From the NCBI GenBank assembly GCA_037349315.1, contig JBAIAC010000048.1, positions 34,846,501 through 34,910,500 on the forward strand: 64,000 bases of DNA, in the 5' to 3' direction. Origin of the DNA: Chelydra serpentina (Eukaryota > Chordata > Testudines > Chelydridae). Position 1 is the stretch's first letter. Every line of letters starts with the position of its first letter. The notes under the pieces were generated by a model. That model ran no database searches. It was not told where the DNA came from and saw only the letters and a list, made by a program, of their open reading frames with translations. Position numbers and translations under genes: made by a program. Positions 51,460-63,217 of the stretch are shown here, one piece after another.

Positions 51460-51596
51460 CAATGGCACTGGAACATTTTTTATAGTGGCAGTGCTGAAAG
51501 CCATTGAACAAAACTATAAACCCTGTATATGATGGAAAGCACTTCAAGCCAGGGGATGCTGCTCCATCCTCAGTACCCCTAGATCCAGCACCCCTG
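51460..51596 (+). mobile_element. Non-autonomous hAT element with exact 8-bp target duplication
   Basis: CATCTGTC stands on both sides (51,452-51,459 and 51,597-51,604). The ends CAATGGCACTGGAAC and (reverse complement) CAGGGGTGCTGGATC are inverted repeats. It is 137 bp and non-coding. The copy at 61,880 is a shorter relative. Confidence 0.9.
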
Positions 51597-51894
51597 CATC
51601 TGTCAGGATCAGCTCCAGAGAGAGAGAGAGAGAACGAACAATTCCCCAGGAACTTCAGTGCCTCCAAGACACATTCTGCTCCATACCTTCTCCTACATGG
51701 CGCTGTGTATAAATCACACAGTCTAGTAGAGCCAGTCAGGAATTTTGCGATTAAATGGCTTTTCAATGGGAAATGCCATCAGTTGAACCCAATACACTTT
51801 TTATGGAAAGTCTCAGTACCATAGCAAAGTTTTGACAAAAAACTCTCTCGGGTCCAGGATGGAATTTCTGCTCAGCGCGAGGAAGAAAGTCCCA

Positions 51895-52130
51895 CCTCAG
51901 GAGAACCAATAGCCCAGTGATTATGGCACTCACCTAGGATGTGGAAGACCCAGATTCAACTCCCTGCCTTGCCCCATTCAGAATAGGAACTTGAATCTGT
52001 GTCCCCCACAGCCGCAGTGAGTGCCATAGCTACCAGCCTATACAGTCGGTATCACTCTCTAGCCCAATGAATATTGAATTATTCATACAAAGTAGAGTAG
52101 CTCCAACAAGAGATATTGAGAGAGACCCAC
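51895..52130. repeat. SINE-related repeat, copy 2
   Basis: CAATAGCCCAGTGATTATGG at 51,908 with a CCCAGATTCAACTCCC B-box region, then GGAACTTGAATCTGTGTCC in the reverse sense. It is the same arrangement as at 44,386. Confidence 0.6.
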
Positions 52131-54179
52131 CTCAGGGTAGCCAATAGCCTGAAGAATTTCATGAACACAAATAGGGCCATCTCTTGAAAGTTTGTAAAAT
52201 GCGAGACAAAATTAACATCAGAAATGTTAGAATAAAAAAGAAACACACAAAGGTTTATTGTTTATTCATGGGGAGCTTGAAAAACATTCAAATATTTAAA
52301 TAACTAACCTTTGAGTTATCACATTTTTGAAAAAAAAAAAAAGGAACATTGAGTAGAAGTTTCTTTGGCATATAGCAATGACACATTCAAATTCGTAGTC
52401 ATCCACTCCTAATAGTTTTGTTTAAAAAACAACAACAAAAGACAAATATATTTCCTGGAATCCCTGCTATTAGTAAAACGGCCTTAAAAACCAAACCTGC
52501 TTGTTCCCCTCAATGCATACTTCAAAGTTAATTGATTAATAACCAGATAGCTTTTAAGTGGAGTGACAGATAGTCTTTATTTATCCACTCTTACATGCCA
52601 GTAACCTTTCTAAAGTAATCTAAAAAACCACTCTTGCCAGACAGCAGTGCCCCAGTTATTTAAACAAACAAAGTTTTAGAGCTAGCTAAGGCCCATAGGT
52701 TGCTCAGTTCAGCTAAAAAAATAATCTTGGTTGTCTTTCCACAATGCTGATTTTGGTTTACAAATGAACAACAGTATTACTTAACCTATTGTGCTAATAC
52801 TTTCACCTCTGAATGCCCATAATCTGGTTAAGTGTCAATAAGTAATTTATTGCTCTTAATGAAACATCTAGGTCTTCTCTTGGGTATCACTGATCTGGTG
52901 ATGGGTGAACCAGCTCTGATAAATCAAAAACCTCTGAGATAAAACAAGAACCCTTTCTCCCTCCACTCTCCCTTTATGCTTCTGCATAATCCTAGTCTAG
53001 CTAATTACTTTTTATGTGAGCAGAGTCATGTTTCAGACCAATGATATCCTATAGTGCACATTTTAGGAGGGATGAGTAGTTGAAATGTGGTTAATTTTAA
53101 TGTGAGATTAATATTTTGAGGACCAGATGCTGCATACTTAATAGGTTGCCTAATTTGTGCTTGCAGAAATCCTATTGCCAAAATGCTAGATCATATTCTG
53201 GTGATTTCTCACCTTAACTGCTGTAATCTCCTCACTGGCTTTCCCCAGTTTTTCAGCATGTCCAAAATGATGCTGCCAAAGTCATCATCTTCTCTCTTTA
53301 TTATGGTATCACTCTAACATTCACCAAATTGAGCTTTTATCAAAGACATACCACTATATAAATGTGAAACATAACTGAATTCCCATAAGCCATCTCTCCT
53401 AAGAAAAATCTAGTATTACTAACACGTTTGCCTTTCCTATTAGTTTTCCCTTTTGTAATATCTCCCCATCCTGTTTTCTGGTCTATCTTAAATTCTTGTT
53501 ACTGGGGATTTTCCCTCCACCTCTTCCCTCAAAAATCAAGCAGCAAAAAACTATCAGCTCATCTGGGCTCAAAATGAGAGATGCTATGGTGGTTCCTGGT
53601 CTAAATTCCATCATTTGCACCGTTATTATTGCTGACTGACAGTGTATCATGTCAGTGCTATAATGATTTGTGCTATAATGCTTAGGGACTTGACATTGCT
53701 CTCCCATTGTGCCTCATATTTACTGCAGCACGTTCATCCACTATTTGGTTCATTGGGATATTGTTATAGGATAGTAAAATAATGGAGTGTGTGAATATTG
53801 AACAGCACCCAATATCACAGGTGTGGACATAACCAATACCCATCTCATCTGTAATACATACATTCTCCCCCTTGGTCCATTCTCACAGAGACATTGTACA
53901 GTTTGGACAACATCTTGAGACCACACATAGTGCCATTGTGACTAGGGATTCAAGGAGCTAATTCCAGAAAGTCCTCAGACTAAGCCGATGAAATAAAGCT
54001 CCATATATTTTCATTACTCTTCAACTTACTGGTGTATTATTTCATTAAACGCTTTAGAACCTTACACATTCTGAACAAAATATCCCATTCCAGGGATTCA
54101 CTTGCTGTTCTTTTCTGCTTGCTACAGTAGCGACGAATTTTCATTTCCATCTGCTAGGAGTATTTTTTCCCAAATAATA
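52131..54179. other. Intergenic stretch, nothing recognised
   Basis: AT-rich sequence with an A-run at 52,331-52,342. No gene, repeat family or motif identified. Confidence 0.45.
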
Positions 54180-54640
54180 TACCACCACCTTTCACTGTGT
54201 ATTCAGTTCTGGTCACCCAATTTCGGAAACAAGATAGCAGAAATAAAAAGGGAACAACGGGAGCTACTAGAGACATGGAAAGACTTCAGTTTGGTGAGCA
54301 ATTGAAAAGGCTAGGGCTATTTAATGTAGGGAAGAGACAAGTAAGGAAGAGACACAGTAGAGGTATATACTATAATGAAGAGTACAGTGAAAATCAGCCA
54401 GGAACTCTTGTTTACCCCCTCCCATAATTTAAAAACTAGTAGACATCCAAGGACTTTAAAACAGAAGAAAGATTTCCCCCCCTTAAACACAGTGTATAAT
54501 TGAACTGTTGAATTTACTGCCATAAGGTATTATTGAAGGAAAGAGCTTAGTAGGAAACAAAAAGTTAGTCATTTCTATTATCCAAAATTACACTAGAAGG
54601 GATTTGTAAAAATATATACAGGATACCAGTTACTTACTTC
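54180..54640 (+). mobile_element. Diverged CR1-like remnant
   Basis: GTATTCAGTTCTGGTCACCC and the frame QLKRLGLFNVGKRQ recall the CR1 ORF2 C-terminal region. The frame breaks soon after, and the rest is only weakly alike. Confidence 0.55.
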
Positions 54641-54828
54641 AGGATACGAGACACACTGACTGGGTTTGAGAAAGTCCCCTCATAAGTATGTTTTGACATA
54701 GTTGTTTAGTATAGCAGTGTAAGCAGGCAGAGATCCCGCTCTGTTCTTAACAGAAAATATACAGAATGTACATTATCCAAACAACCCCACTTCCTCTGTT
54801 TGGCTGTATTAGTGACTTAAATAACAAA

Positions 54829-55053
54829 GAGCAGCCTGGAGGCCCTGCTGTTAGGGCACTACTCTGGGACTTGGGAGACCTGGGGGTCAATTCCCTGTTT
54901 TGCTACAGACTGTCCCCCTAGACAAGTCACTAGTCTCTCAGTGCCTCAGGTCTTCATCTGTAAAATGGGGATTAAACTATTTACCTCCATTGCAGGGGTG
55001 TTGTGAGGATAAGTACATTACAGATGGTGAGGTGCTCAGATACTGTAGTAATG
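54829..55053 (+). repeat. CORE-SINE (MIR-like), nearly full length
   Basis: A tRNA-derived head with an A-box region near TTAGGGCACTACTCTGG and a B-box region GGGTCAATTCC. The core follows: AGTGCCTCAGGTCTTCATCT, then GTAAAATGGGGATTAAAC, then GGTGTTGTGAGGATAAGTAC. This is the MIR/CORE order. Confidence 0.85.
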
Positions 55054-55860
55054 TAAATATAGAAGACAGAGATAGAGATATACCTCAGAATAAGCACATT
55101 CTGCCCAAGACTAGCCATTTCTAGGATTTCTGAGCAGGGCCTCCTCTAGCTCAATCTGCAGTTCCTACTGTTGCCAAGAGACACACTCCTTTCCCTCTTA
55201 TGTCTAGGTTGGAGATAACAGGATGAATCACTAGGAATCAGCAGTAATTACACTCATCTTTATGCAAGCTTCAAGCACATCTCTGCAGGATTCATCCATA
55301 TGCAGTGCCTTAGAGTTTACGACCCTGTTAACGGGGGTTTTACACCCTCCTTTGAAGCAGCTGGTATTGATGACTGTTGGAGATGGTATACCAGAAAAGA
55401 AAGACCAGTTAGGCAATTCCTACACTCTGATTAGAATTAAATTTGGACTAAAACTTTCTATATGCTTTTGAGAGGGCATTTAGAGAGAGAGAGAGAGAGA
55501 AAGAGATGGCAGGCAGGCAACACCTTGCTGTTTCTTGACTTTTGTAAATGCCATAGTAGTGATTCTCAAACTGTGGTCCGCAGACCTGACATACTGGCAG
55601 TCCACAGAGCCGGCTGGTGCTGGATTTCCCCTTTGTTTCCAAATGCAAATCACATTAAAAGACAGCTAAAATATATTAAATACTTCCTAACATGCTGCTG
55701 TAGTTGACACAGGGATGTTAAGATCACGAATGGAAGGAGAGAGAGTCCACATGACTGATCGGGATCACAGGTGTCCAAGAGATAATCTATGAGCCTGGAC
55801 AGCTCAGTCAATAGAGGATCAGACTTTTACTATGAGAATCCAAAGCCCTGTTTCAAGAGA
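55054..55860. other. Intergenic stretch with GA repeat and hAT fragment
   Basis: A GA dinucleotide run at about 55,480-55,506, and GTGATTCTCAAACTGTGGTC at 55,558, which resembles the left end of a hAT-type element without a visible right end. Confidence 0.4.
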
Positions 55861-55861
55861 A

Positions 55862-56110
55862 AGGATGGCCCAGTGGTTGGGGCACTAGCCAGCAATATGG
55901 GTTCAATTCCCTGCTCCACCACAGACTTCCTGTGTCACCTTGGGCACGTCACTTAGGCCCAGATCCACAAAGGTACCTAGGCACCTAAACCCCAGACTTA
56001 TGCATCTAAGCCACAATTTTAGGCTTCACTGTGATCCACAAAACCCTCAGTCTGCTGCTGCTTAACCCTATAGACTTCTAAATTCACTCTGTGCCTCAGT
56101 TTCCGGAGTA
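55862..56110 (+). repeat. SINE interrupted by a hairpin element
   Basis: GGATGGCCCAGTGGTTGGGG, TGGGTTCAATTCCCTGCTCC (B box) and CACCTTGGGCACGTCACTTA form a MIR-like head and core. The core resumes at CTCTGTGCCTCAGTTTCCG near 56,088. Between them is a piece beginning AGGCCCAGATCCACAAAGG, typical of a hairpin miniature element. Confidence 0.65.
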
Positions 56111-56734
56111 AAAGTTCTCTCAGTGGCTAAGTTTCTGACTCTGAGGTTATGCTCTGTGGCCTCACTCTAGGTATCGGGACCTATCGTCTACCTAAGCCCC
56201 AGAACGACCCACAACATGGGGAAATGTGAATGCCTATCCTGCTTGCAGGGTCTGATCTGATAGGTGGGCTCAGAGGCTGCCCACCAGATTGGGCTCATTC
56301 AAAATTTGTCTGAAGGAGGAGGCAGTAGCGGTGATGATGACCAACTTATATCCCAGAGGTTAGGGCACTTACTCAGGATATGGGAGACACAGGTTTAATC
56401 CCCTATCCCCATGGGAGAAAGGATTTGAACAGGAGTCTCCCATCTCTCAGGAAAATGGTCTAACCACTGAGTCAGTGGCGGATTACCACAGGGCCTGTCC
56501 ACAGGGGCCCCAGCCAATTCGGGGGCCACCACAGGAGCTCTGGAACTCTGGTCTTGCCACTCTGCTCCTTCTCTTCCCCCTCAGGACCCACCCTCTAGCC
56601 AGGCCAGAAGGCAGAGCCCAGCTGTAATAGGGTGAGCATATTCCCCCCACCCCTCACAGAGCTGGCCGAGCCCCTCCCCTGAGCCTCTCTCCCCCACCCC
56701 GCCACGTGTGGACATGTCCCAAGCCTCTCTCCCC

Positions 56735-56856
56735 TAGGGTGACCAGATGCCCCGATTTCATAGGGACAGTCCTGATTTTGGGGTCTTTTTCTTATGTAGG
56801 CTCCCATTACTCCCCACCCCATCCTGATTTTTCACAATTGCTGTCTGGTCACCCTA
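56735..56856 (+). mobile_element. TAGGGTGACCA-type miniature element, copy 3
   Basis: TAGGGTGACCAGATGCCC to TGTCTGGTCACCCTA, 122 bp, nested inside the 990-bp hAT element. Interior words match copy 2 at 30,446. Confidence 0.9.
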
Positions 56857-57014
56857 CCCCTGCTCCCCCTGGCCCTGCACGGCCCTGGCCTGAGGCCCTC
56901 TCCCCTGGTGTGAGCCTGGCCCGAGCCTCTCTCCCACCCCCACCTCCCCCAATGCAGACCTGGCCTGAGCCTCTCCCCTCCAGCCCACTCGCCCTGCAAC
57001 TCGCCCCCCACCCC

Positions 57015-57141
57015 CTGAGCAACTGACAATTGGCAAGAACAAACAGGACAAATGCCCAGTTTTGCCAAAAAAATCAGGATGTTCGTGGCAGGGCTAAATA
57101 GGGGGACAGTCCCAGCCAAAATGGGATGTATGGTCACCCTA
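57015..57141. mobile_element. Relative of the TAGGGTGACCA element
   Basis: The right end GTATGGTCACCCTA is clear, and GGACAGTCCCAGCC lies inside. The left end is not clear. It is probably a related but different family. Confidence 0.5.
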
Positions 57142-57689
57142 GGGCCTAGGTTGTAGTAAGAGCCACTCAGGAAGCACTGGTAGCTGTGGGGAGCTCCAGA
57201 CCCTCCACCTGCCCTGAGCCCCTGGCCTGTGTCCCTGCCCACCAGGGCATGCCTCCCAGGGCAGGTGGAGGGGTCCAGGGGTCCCCACAGTGGCCCGGGC
57301 TCCCTGGACAGCCCTTACCATGGCCCAGCTTCTGGCCAGGTGAGAAGGCAGGGCTATGGGAGGAAGGAGAGGAGCAAGGGGAAGGGCCTCGTGGCAGGGA
57401 GGTCATGTGGGTGGCCCAAATGTTCTTTGTGCCCAGGGCCAATAAATCTTAATCTGCCTCTGCACTGAGCTATGGGATAGTCTGATGTGGAGACATCTCA
57501 TTCACTCCTGTTGAACCTATTCCACTGTGTATAAGTAATTAAAGAGTCATTGGAGCAGGAGCACTAGACCCTGGGTCTCCCACCTCCCTGCTGTGTGCTA
57601 CAATCACCAGGCTATAGAGTCATTATCACGCTGTCTGGCCCAATGACTCCAAAGCTATAGTAAACTCCATGTAGTAATTGGTAACCCCA

Positions 57690-57941
57690 AAACATTCAGA
57701 AATCCTAAGTCCATCCCCTCAAAATCATAAGATAATTTTAAAAAACTGGGCTCTTTTTCATTTATCTTCTGTTTTTTGAAACTTCAGGGTGCACTTGGAA
57801 ATGTGATCCAGGCTTTTCTTCACATTTTTTTTTAAATGAAAGGTAAGATTCTTACATAAATCCCTTGTCTCCAAGAGCTGGGGATTTAAGTAAAACAGTA
57901 TATAGTCACTCACATTAAAATCATGGGAGTTGGCAACACTG
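57690..57941 (-). repeat. Dispersed element with GAGTTGGCAACACTG end
   Basis: Right end GGGAGTTGGCAACACTG at 57,925-57,941, the complement of the left end at 50,086. Left boundary estimated. Confidence 0.5.
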
Positions 57942-58147
57942 CTCTATGTACACAACAGAAGGAGAACACACTCTGAAATGCAAGGAGGGGGATAAAAACG
58001 GGCAGCAGGTTCATTTCCTGAACCTTAGAGCCCTGGATAAATATAAGCCAGGATTTCCCCCAATTTTAATTTCTTAATTCCCTAGCATGTTAAATGACCC
58101 ATTTAATGGGGGCGGGGGAGAGAGAGAGGAATGTTCATTGTACACTG

Positions 58148-58440
58148 AGGGCTTGTCTTCACTACCCGCCGGATTGGCAGGTAGCAATCGATCTATCGGG
58201 GATCGATTTTTCGCGTCTCGTTAAGACGCGATTAATCGATCCCCGATCGCGCTCCCCGTCGGCTCCGGAAATCCACGTCATCGAGCGGCAGAAGCGGAGT
58301 CGACGGGGGAGCGGCAGCGATCGACTCACCGCCGTCCTCATGGTCAGGTAAGTCGATTACGATACGCCGACTTCAGCTACGTTATTCACGTAGCTGAAGC
58401 TGCGTATCGTAGATCGACCCCCCTCCCCTAGTGTAGCCCT
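58148..58440. mobile_element. Miniature DNA element with two internal hairpins
   Basis: Left end AGGGCTTGTCTTCACTAC and right end CTAGTGTAGCCCT are imperfect inverted repeats. Inside, GGGGATCGAT pairs with ATCGATCCCC (58,198-58,244). GTCGATTACGATACG pairs with CGTATCGTAGATCGAC (58,352-58,417). CpG-rich, so probably young. Target duplication not clear. Confidence 0.75.
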
Positions 58441-58659
58441 GGGCTGAGTCGTCTCCCAAGCAATCTGCTTTATTTTCACATTATTTTAGCATCGATGCTT
58501 TTCAGCCATTTATACCTCTAATATACATAAACTCTTCATTCTAAAGGCCAACACAAGAATGATTCTGATGCCTAGGACTATGCGGGGCTTTTTCTGGGCA
58601 CAAGGATCTTAACTCCAATGATTCCCAGCAAAACATTACACAGTAGTTTGTATACAACT

Positions 58660-60008
58660 GTAACAAGACTAGAATTCTTTGACGGGGTCAATAAGCATGT
58701 GGACAAGGAGGATATAGTGTACTTAGATTTTCAGAAAGCCTTTGACAAGGTCCCTCACCAAAGGCTCTTAAGCAAAGTAAGCTGTCATGGGATAAGAGGG
58801 AAGGTCCTGTCATAGATCAGTAACCAGTTAAAAGATAGGAAAGAAAGGGTAGGAATAAATGGTCAGTTTTCAGAATGGAGAGAGATAAATTGTAGTGTCC
58901 CCCAGAGGTCTGTACTGGGACCAGTACTGTACAACATATTCATAAATGATCTGGAAAAAGGGGTAAACAGTGAAGTGGCAAAATTTGCAGATGATACAAA
59001 ACTACTCAAGATAGTTAAATCCAAAGCAGACTTCGAAGAGTTACAAAGGGATCTCACAAAACTGGGCGACTGGGCAACAAAATGGTAGATGAAATTCAGT
59101 GTTGATAAATGCAAAGTAATGTACATTGGAAAACATAATGCCAACTGTACATATAAAACGATGGGGTCTAAATTAGCTGTTACCACTCAAGAAAGAGATC
59201 TTGGAGTCATTGTGGACATTTCTCTGAAAACATCCACTCAATGTGCAGCAGCAGTCAAAAAAGCTAACAGAATATTGGCAATCATTAGAAAGGGATAGAT
59301 AATAAGACAGAAAATAGCATATTGCCTCTATATAAATCCATGGTTCGCCCACATCTTGAATATTGTGTGCAGATCCGGTTGCCCCATCTCAAAAAAGACA
59401 TATTGGAATTGGAAAAGGTACAGAAAAGGGAAACAAAAATGATTAGGGGTATGGAACAGCTTCCATATGAGGAGAGATTAATAAAACTGGGACTTTTCAG
59501 CTTGGAAAAGAGACAACTAAGGGGGATACGATGGAGGTCTATAAAATCATGACTGGTGTGGAGAAAGTAAATAAGGAATTGTTATTGACTTCTTTTCATA
59601 GGGGTCCTGAAATGAAATTAATAGGCTGCAGATTTTAAACAAACAAAAGGAAGTATTTCTTCATAATGCACAGTCAGTCTGTGGAATGTTTTGTTAGAGG
59701 ATGTTGTGAAGGCCAAGAGTATAACAGGGTTCAAAAAAAGAACTAGATAAGTTCATGGAGGATAGGTCCATCAATGGCTATTAGCCAGGATGGGCAGGGA
59801 TATAAAACCATGCTCTAAAGTGTCCCTAGCCTCTGTTTGCCAGAAACTGGGAATGAACGATAGGGGATGGATCACTTATTGATTACCTGTTCTGTTCATT
59901 CCTTCTGGGGCACCTGGCATTTGCCATTGTCGGAAGACAGGATACTGGGCTGAATGGACCATTGGTCTGACCCAGTATGACTGCTCTTATATTCTTATGT
60001 TATGTTCT
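58660..60008 (+). mobile_element. CR1 retrotransposon, 5'-truncated, broken
   Basis: Carries the C-terminal half of a CR1 reverse transcriptase. DFQKAFDKVPH and KFADDTKLL (palm motifs with the catalytic DD) are followed by FSVDKCKVMYIG, LGVIVD and LYKSMVRPHLEYCVQ. Stops and frameshifts near 58,816, 59,087, 59,299 and 59,552 break it into pieces, so it is dead. The 3' end carries ACCATTGGTCTGACCCAGTA and ends in repeated TTCTTATG-like words, the CR1 tail type of turtles and crocodilians. Confidence 0.93.
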
Positions 60009-61409
60009 TAAGACTGGAGCTCTAGTGTGGACTTGTTCCATCATACCTTTCTGTAGAGCAAAAGCAAAAACAAAAACAGACAGAGAGTATGTGGAAAGAC
60101 TGCATTGTCTTCAAAGAAGCTACACAAATTTACACCGGTTGAGTATATGGCCCATATACTCATTTTTAAACTTCCACTGCATTGCAGAGTACTGCTGATC
60201 TTTGGATTCACGCCAGAGTGAGGTATAACTTAAAGTAGAAACAGATGTCAACGTCTGTAGCCAAGCTACAAAATATTTGTTTCATCCCCGTTTATGTCTT
60301 ATGCATATGTAGTAGGTCAGATTAAACATATTTAAGAATCTTGCACCTAGCAGGCCCTGAATGTTGAGGAAGTCTTCTCCTTTGCTTGCCACAAATTGTC
60401 TTTCATTTTCGTCTTCCCCGTTTAGATTACAGTGCATTGACTTTGAATTGTTTTCAGCCTTTTCTGCTAAGCATTATGGGAGCCCACTCTTAAGTGATTG
60501 CAAATGTTTCTGCTGTAATCATTTCCATGAAAGACGCCAGCTGGATCCTCCTTTGTAACTAGCTAATACTTTCACAGTATGCATTTAAAACGTTAAGAAC
60601 AAAATGGTACAAGTATCCTGCATTGGTACAAATACAGCTGTTAAAATCTAGAGTGCAGGTATATGATAAAATTAATGTATAAAGCAAGGAGTCCTTAAAG
60701 CAGCGACACCCTGGAGTAGGAATTCATTTTCAGTGAACTGTGGTTTTGGAAAGCGGACCAAGAGAAAAATGAGGTTTCCAGCAAAAACAGAGTGAGAGGC
60801 CAAACTAAGCAAAATACTTAAAATGAGCAAAGCAAACCCAAGAGTCTGTTAACAGTTTGTAGCAAGAGACCATATTTTCTTTTCTAACCTCCTACAGAGG
60901 GAACTTCGTTTTGAGATTAAAGGGAAAAAACCAGGCATAAACAGATTGCTGGAGTTTCATTACTTGTGCAGAAAACAGGATATCCCAAAGCAGATGTAAT
61001 TGTATGCCTTTGCGTTGGACTTAATCCTTTAAATTTAAAAATTAAGGCTAAATCACTATCTTCTCTGTGCTTTCCCTCATCTCCGCTATTGCCTCTTTGG
61101 GTGTTCAGCCTGTATATCAAGGTGGTATCAGAGCCTTTATGTATTTTCAAAAGCATGGACCTTGTCCTAGCAGTAATTACATTTTCCCTTCAAGTTACAG
61201 GAAGACGAAAAGTGGTTGGGGGAATTTAGAAGCCCTCCTTGTTCGTTGTGATATGTTTGCATGATCTGAGAGGAAGGTGGAGAAACAGAACCAAGCATTC
61301 CCACCGCAAACGTTTTCATCACTGTTTCTCAGCTTGGTGAAGTCTTCACAGTCTACTCTCCACACCCTTACTTTAATACCAAAAACTCAGGGGACATTTC
61401 TATTAACCT
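60009..61409. other. Intergenic stretch, no gene found
   Basis: No recognised repeat or coding pattern. Open frames are under 90 codons and overlap on both strands. Confidence 0.4.
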
Positions 61410-61760
61410 GTTTCAGAGTAGCAGCCGTGTTAGTCTGTGTCAGCAAAAAGAACAGGATTACTTGTGGCACTTTAGAGACTAACAAATTTATTTCAGCATA
61501 AGCTTTCGTGGGCTACAGCTCACTTCATCGGACGCATGGAATGGAACACACAGTAAGCAGATATTTATACATTCAGAGAAACATGAAAAGGTGGAAGTAC
61601 TTATACCAACTTTAAGAGGCTAATTAATTAAGAGGAACTATATCAGCAGGGGAAAAAAACTTTTGAAGTGATAATCAAGATGGTCCATTTTGGACAGTTG
61701 ACACAAAGGTGTGTCATTAGTCACATTAGGGAGGATTGCTCCTTACTGTTGCTAAACAGA
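61410..61760 (+). repeat. Turtle dispersed repeat
   Basis: Contains GTTTCAGAGTAGCAGCCGTG, TTGTGGCACTTTAGAGACTA, ATAAGCTTTCGTGGGCTACA and GCTCACTTCATCGGACGCAT. I remember this string of words as very common in turtle genomes. I cannot assign its class with certainty. Confidence 0.75.
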
Positions 61761-61879
61761 TCTTCAGGGGACCAAGCTGTCTAAACTCTGTTTTTGGACC
61801 TTTTTGGGCTAGAGTTCGCTATTGCTTTTTTTAAGGTGAAATTCACTCTGGTGCAGAGGACCAGCACAAGGCCTATATG

Positions 61880-61984
61880 CAGTGGTGCTGGAACTATTTT
61901 TATAGGGGGGTGATGAAGGGAGAAACCATGTATTTGGGTTGTTATTGCTACCGCAAGCCAGCACTCCTAGTTCCAGCAACTATG
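61880..61984 (+). mobile_element. Short non-autonomous hAT element with exact 8-bp target duplication
   Basis: CCTATATG on both sides (61,872-61,879 and 61,985-61,992). Ends CAGTGGTGCTGGAAC and (reverse complement) CATAGTTGCTGGAAC. It is 105 bp and an internally deleted relative of 51,460-51,596. Confidence 0.9.
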
Positions 61985-61992
61985 CCTATATG

Positions 61993-63217
61993 CAGCTTAA
62001 ATCCCCTTTGTTCTCTCAAAATGGGACATATGTGGTGCAGAGCCTCATGCTGGCTCACTGCACAGGGGTGAATTTCACCCTTACAGAACTCTTGAATCCC
62101 TGGAGATTGGTTTTGTATCAGAAAGGAGAGCTCATACCTAAAGTTTTACTGCAAATGAAAAGAAAATGCCCCTCTGTGTTTGCTGTGAGAAAAGGAGAGT
62201 GGAAAGTAAACTGAAGACTGGACCAGGTCGCAGAGATGAGATGAAGATACTTGCTGTGGGAAGGCAGGGCTACTTCTTTCCTTCAGATTCTTGTTGGACC
62301 GCACAAGCCACTATCACTAAGGCCAGCAAGGGCTAGTAAGTTAGGGAGTTCATGCTGCTTATTTACTTGTGACTACCTCATCTTTGTAAGCATCTGTATA
62401 AAGGCCCTCCTGCACTTCAATAATAAAATCTTCCAATACATTACAATAATCTGATTATCTGAAACAATTGTTCCTATTGAGATAGGATTTTTTAAAAATA
62501 TCACATACCCGGAGGGGTATGTAAGGTGACCTGGAAAAGAAAAAGGTTGGGGATGTGTCATTTTTTCATGTGCTGCTTTATGATGTGCATATGTGGCCTG
62601 GCAGGATTAAATAAAAGCCCCAGTTTCTCTTTTACCTTAGAAAAATCAGTATGGTTTGCTCTAGTTTTATTGGAGGAATCAATGGAGATCTTAGTTATGG
62701 CCTGCAAGCTTTCCCCAATCTTTAAAACACAACAGGGTAAGGGTCTGGATCAATTCTTAAACAAAGATATCTTTTGTCCCAAGTGTTCCCCAGTCTTTTG
62801 ATCTTAATAAGTGTTTAAAAATAATCACTTTATTCCCCAATTAATCAGGTTTAATATCTGACATCATCCACTTAGGAGTTCTCCAGTCACCCACAGTGTC
62901 TTTCAGGAAAAATAGATTAGACAAGTTCGGAAGTTCTAGGGAAGAGGTAGGAAACCTTAGAGCAGCAAGGAGGGATGAAACTCAAATTTTCTTTTCCTTT
63001 ACAGGTCACCTTTAAGAGGAAATACACTATTAAAGGAGGGTTCCAGCCCAGGTGGTTTTCATCCTTTTGGGAGGTATCCTCTCAAAGTATTTTACTTTTT
63101 GAGTTGGTTACTATGGAGGAGTCCATCCCTCAACTGGATTTAATGGAAAGTTCCAGAATAAGATTGGTTTAATAGGTCCCACTGCCCGGTAGAGTTTTAG
63201 GGGAGGGGAAACCTGCG
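61993..63217. other. Intergenic stretch, nothing recognised
   Basis: No repeat family or gene identified. Open frames are short. Confidence 0.4.

Larger units (their letters stand above)
56473..57462. mobile_element. Non-autonomous hAT element inserted in the SINE-related repeat
   Basis: The ends CAGTGGCGGATTA and (reverse complement) CAGAGGCAGATTA match at 11 of 13. The flanks CACTGAGT (56,465-56,472) and CACTGAGC (57,463-57,470) are an 8-bp target duplication with one change. It is 990 bp and GC-rich; its proline- and glycine-rich open frames are composition artefacts. It hosts smaller elements. Confidence 0.87.
56340..57660. repeat. SINE-related repeat, copy 3, split by a hAT insertion
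   Basis: Left half 56,340-56,472 has TTAGGGCACTTACTCAGG and CACAGGTTTAATCCCC, then AACAGGAGTCTCCCATCTC in reverse sense. It breaks off at TCTAACCACTGAGT. The sequence resumes at CACTGAGCTATGGGATAG (57,463). The two halves make one copy of the family seen at 44,386 and 51,895. Confidence 0.75.

Noticed and set aside
54829..55053. tRNA gene at the head of the CORE-SINE
   Set aside because: The head is degenerate and followed by the MIR-like core, so it is a SINE.
56706..57468. Open frames with Gly/Pro-rich translations that recall collagen
   Set aside because: They fall inside the 990-bp hAT element. The translations have no Gly-X-Y periodicity.
58660..59560. Active reverse transcriptase gene
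   Set aside because: The CR1 frame is truncated at its 5' end and broken by several stops and frameshifts.
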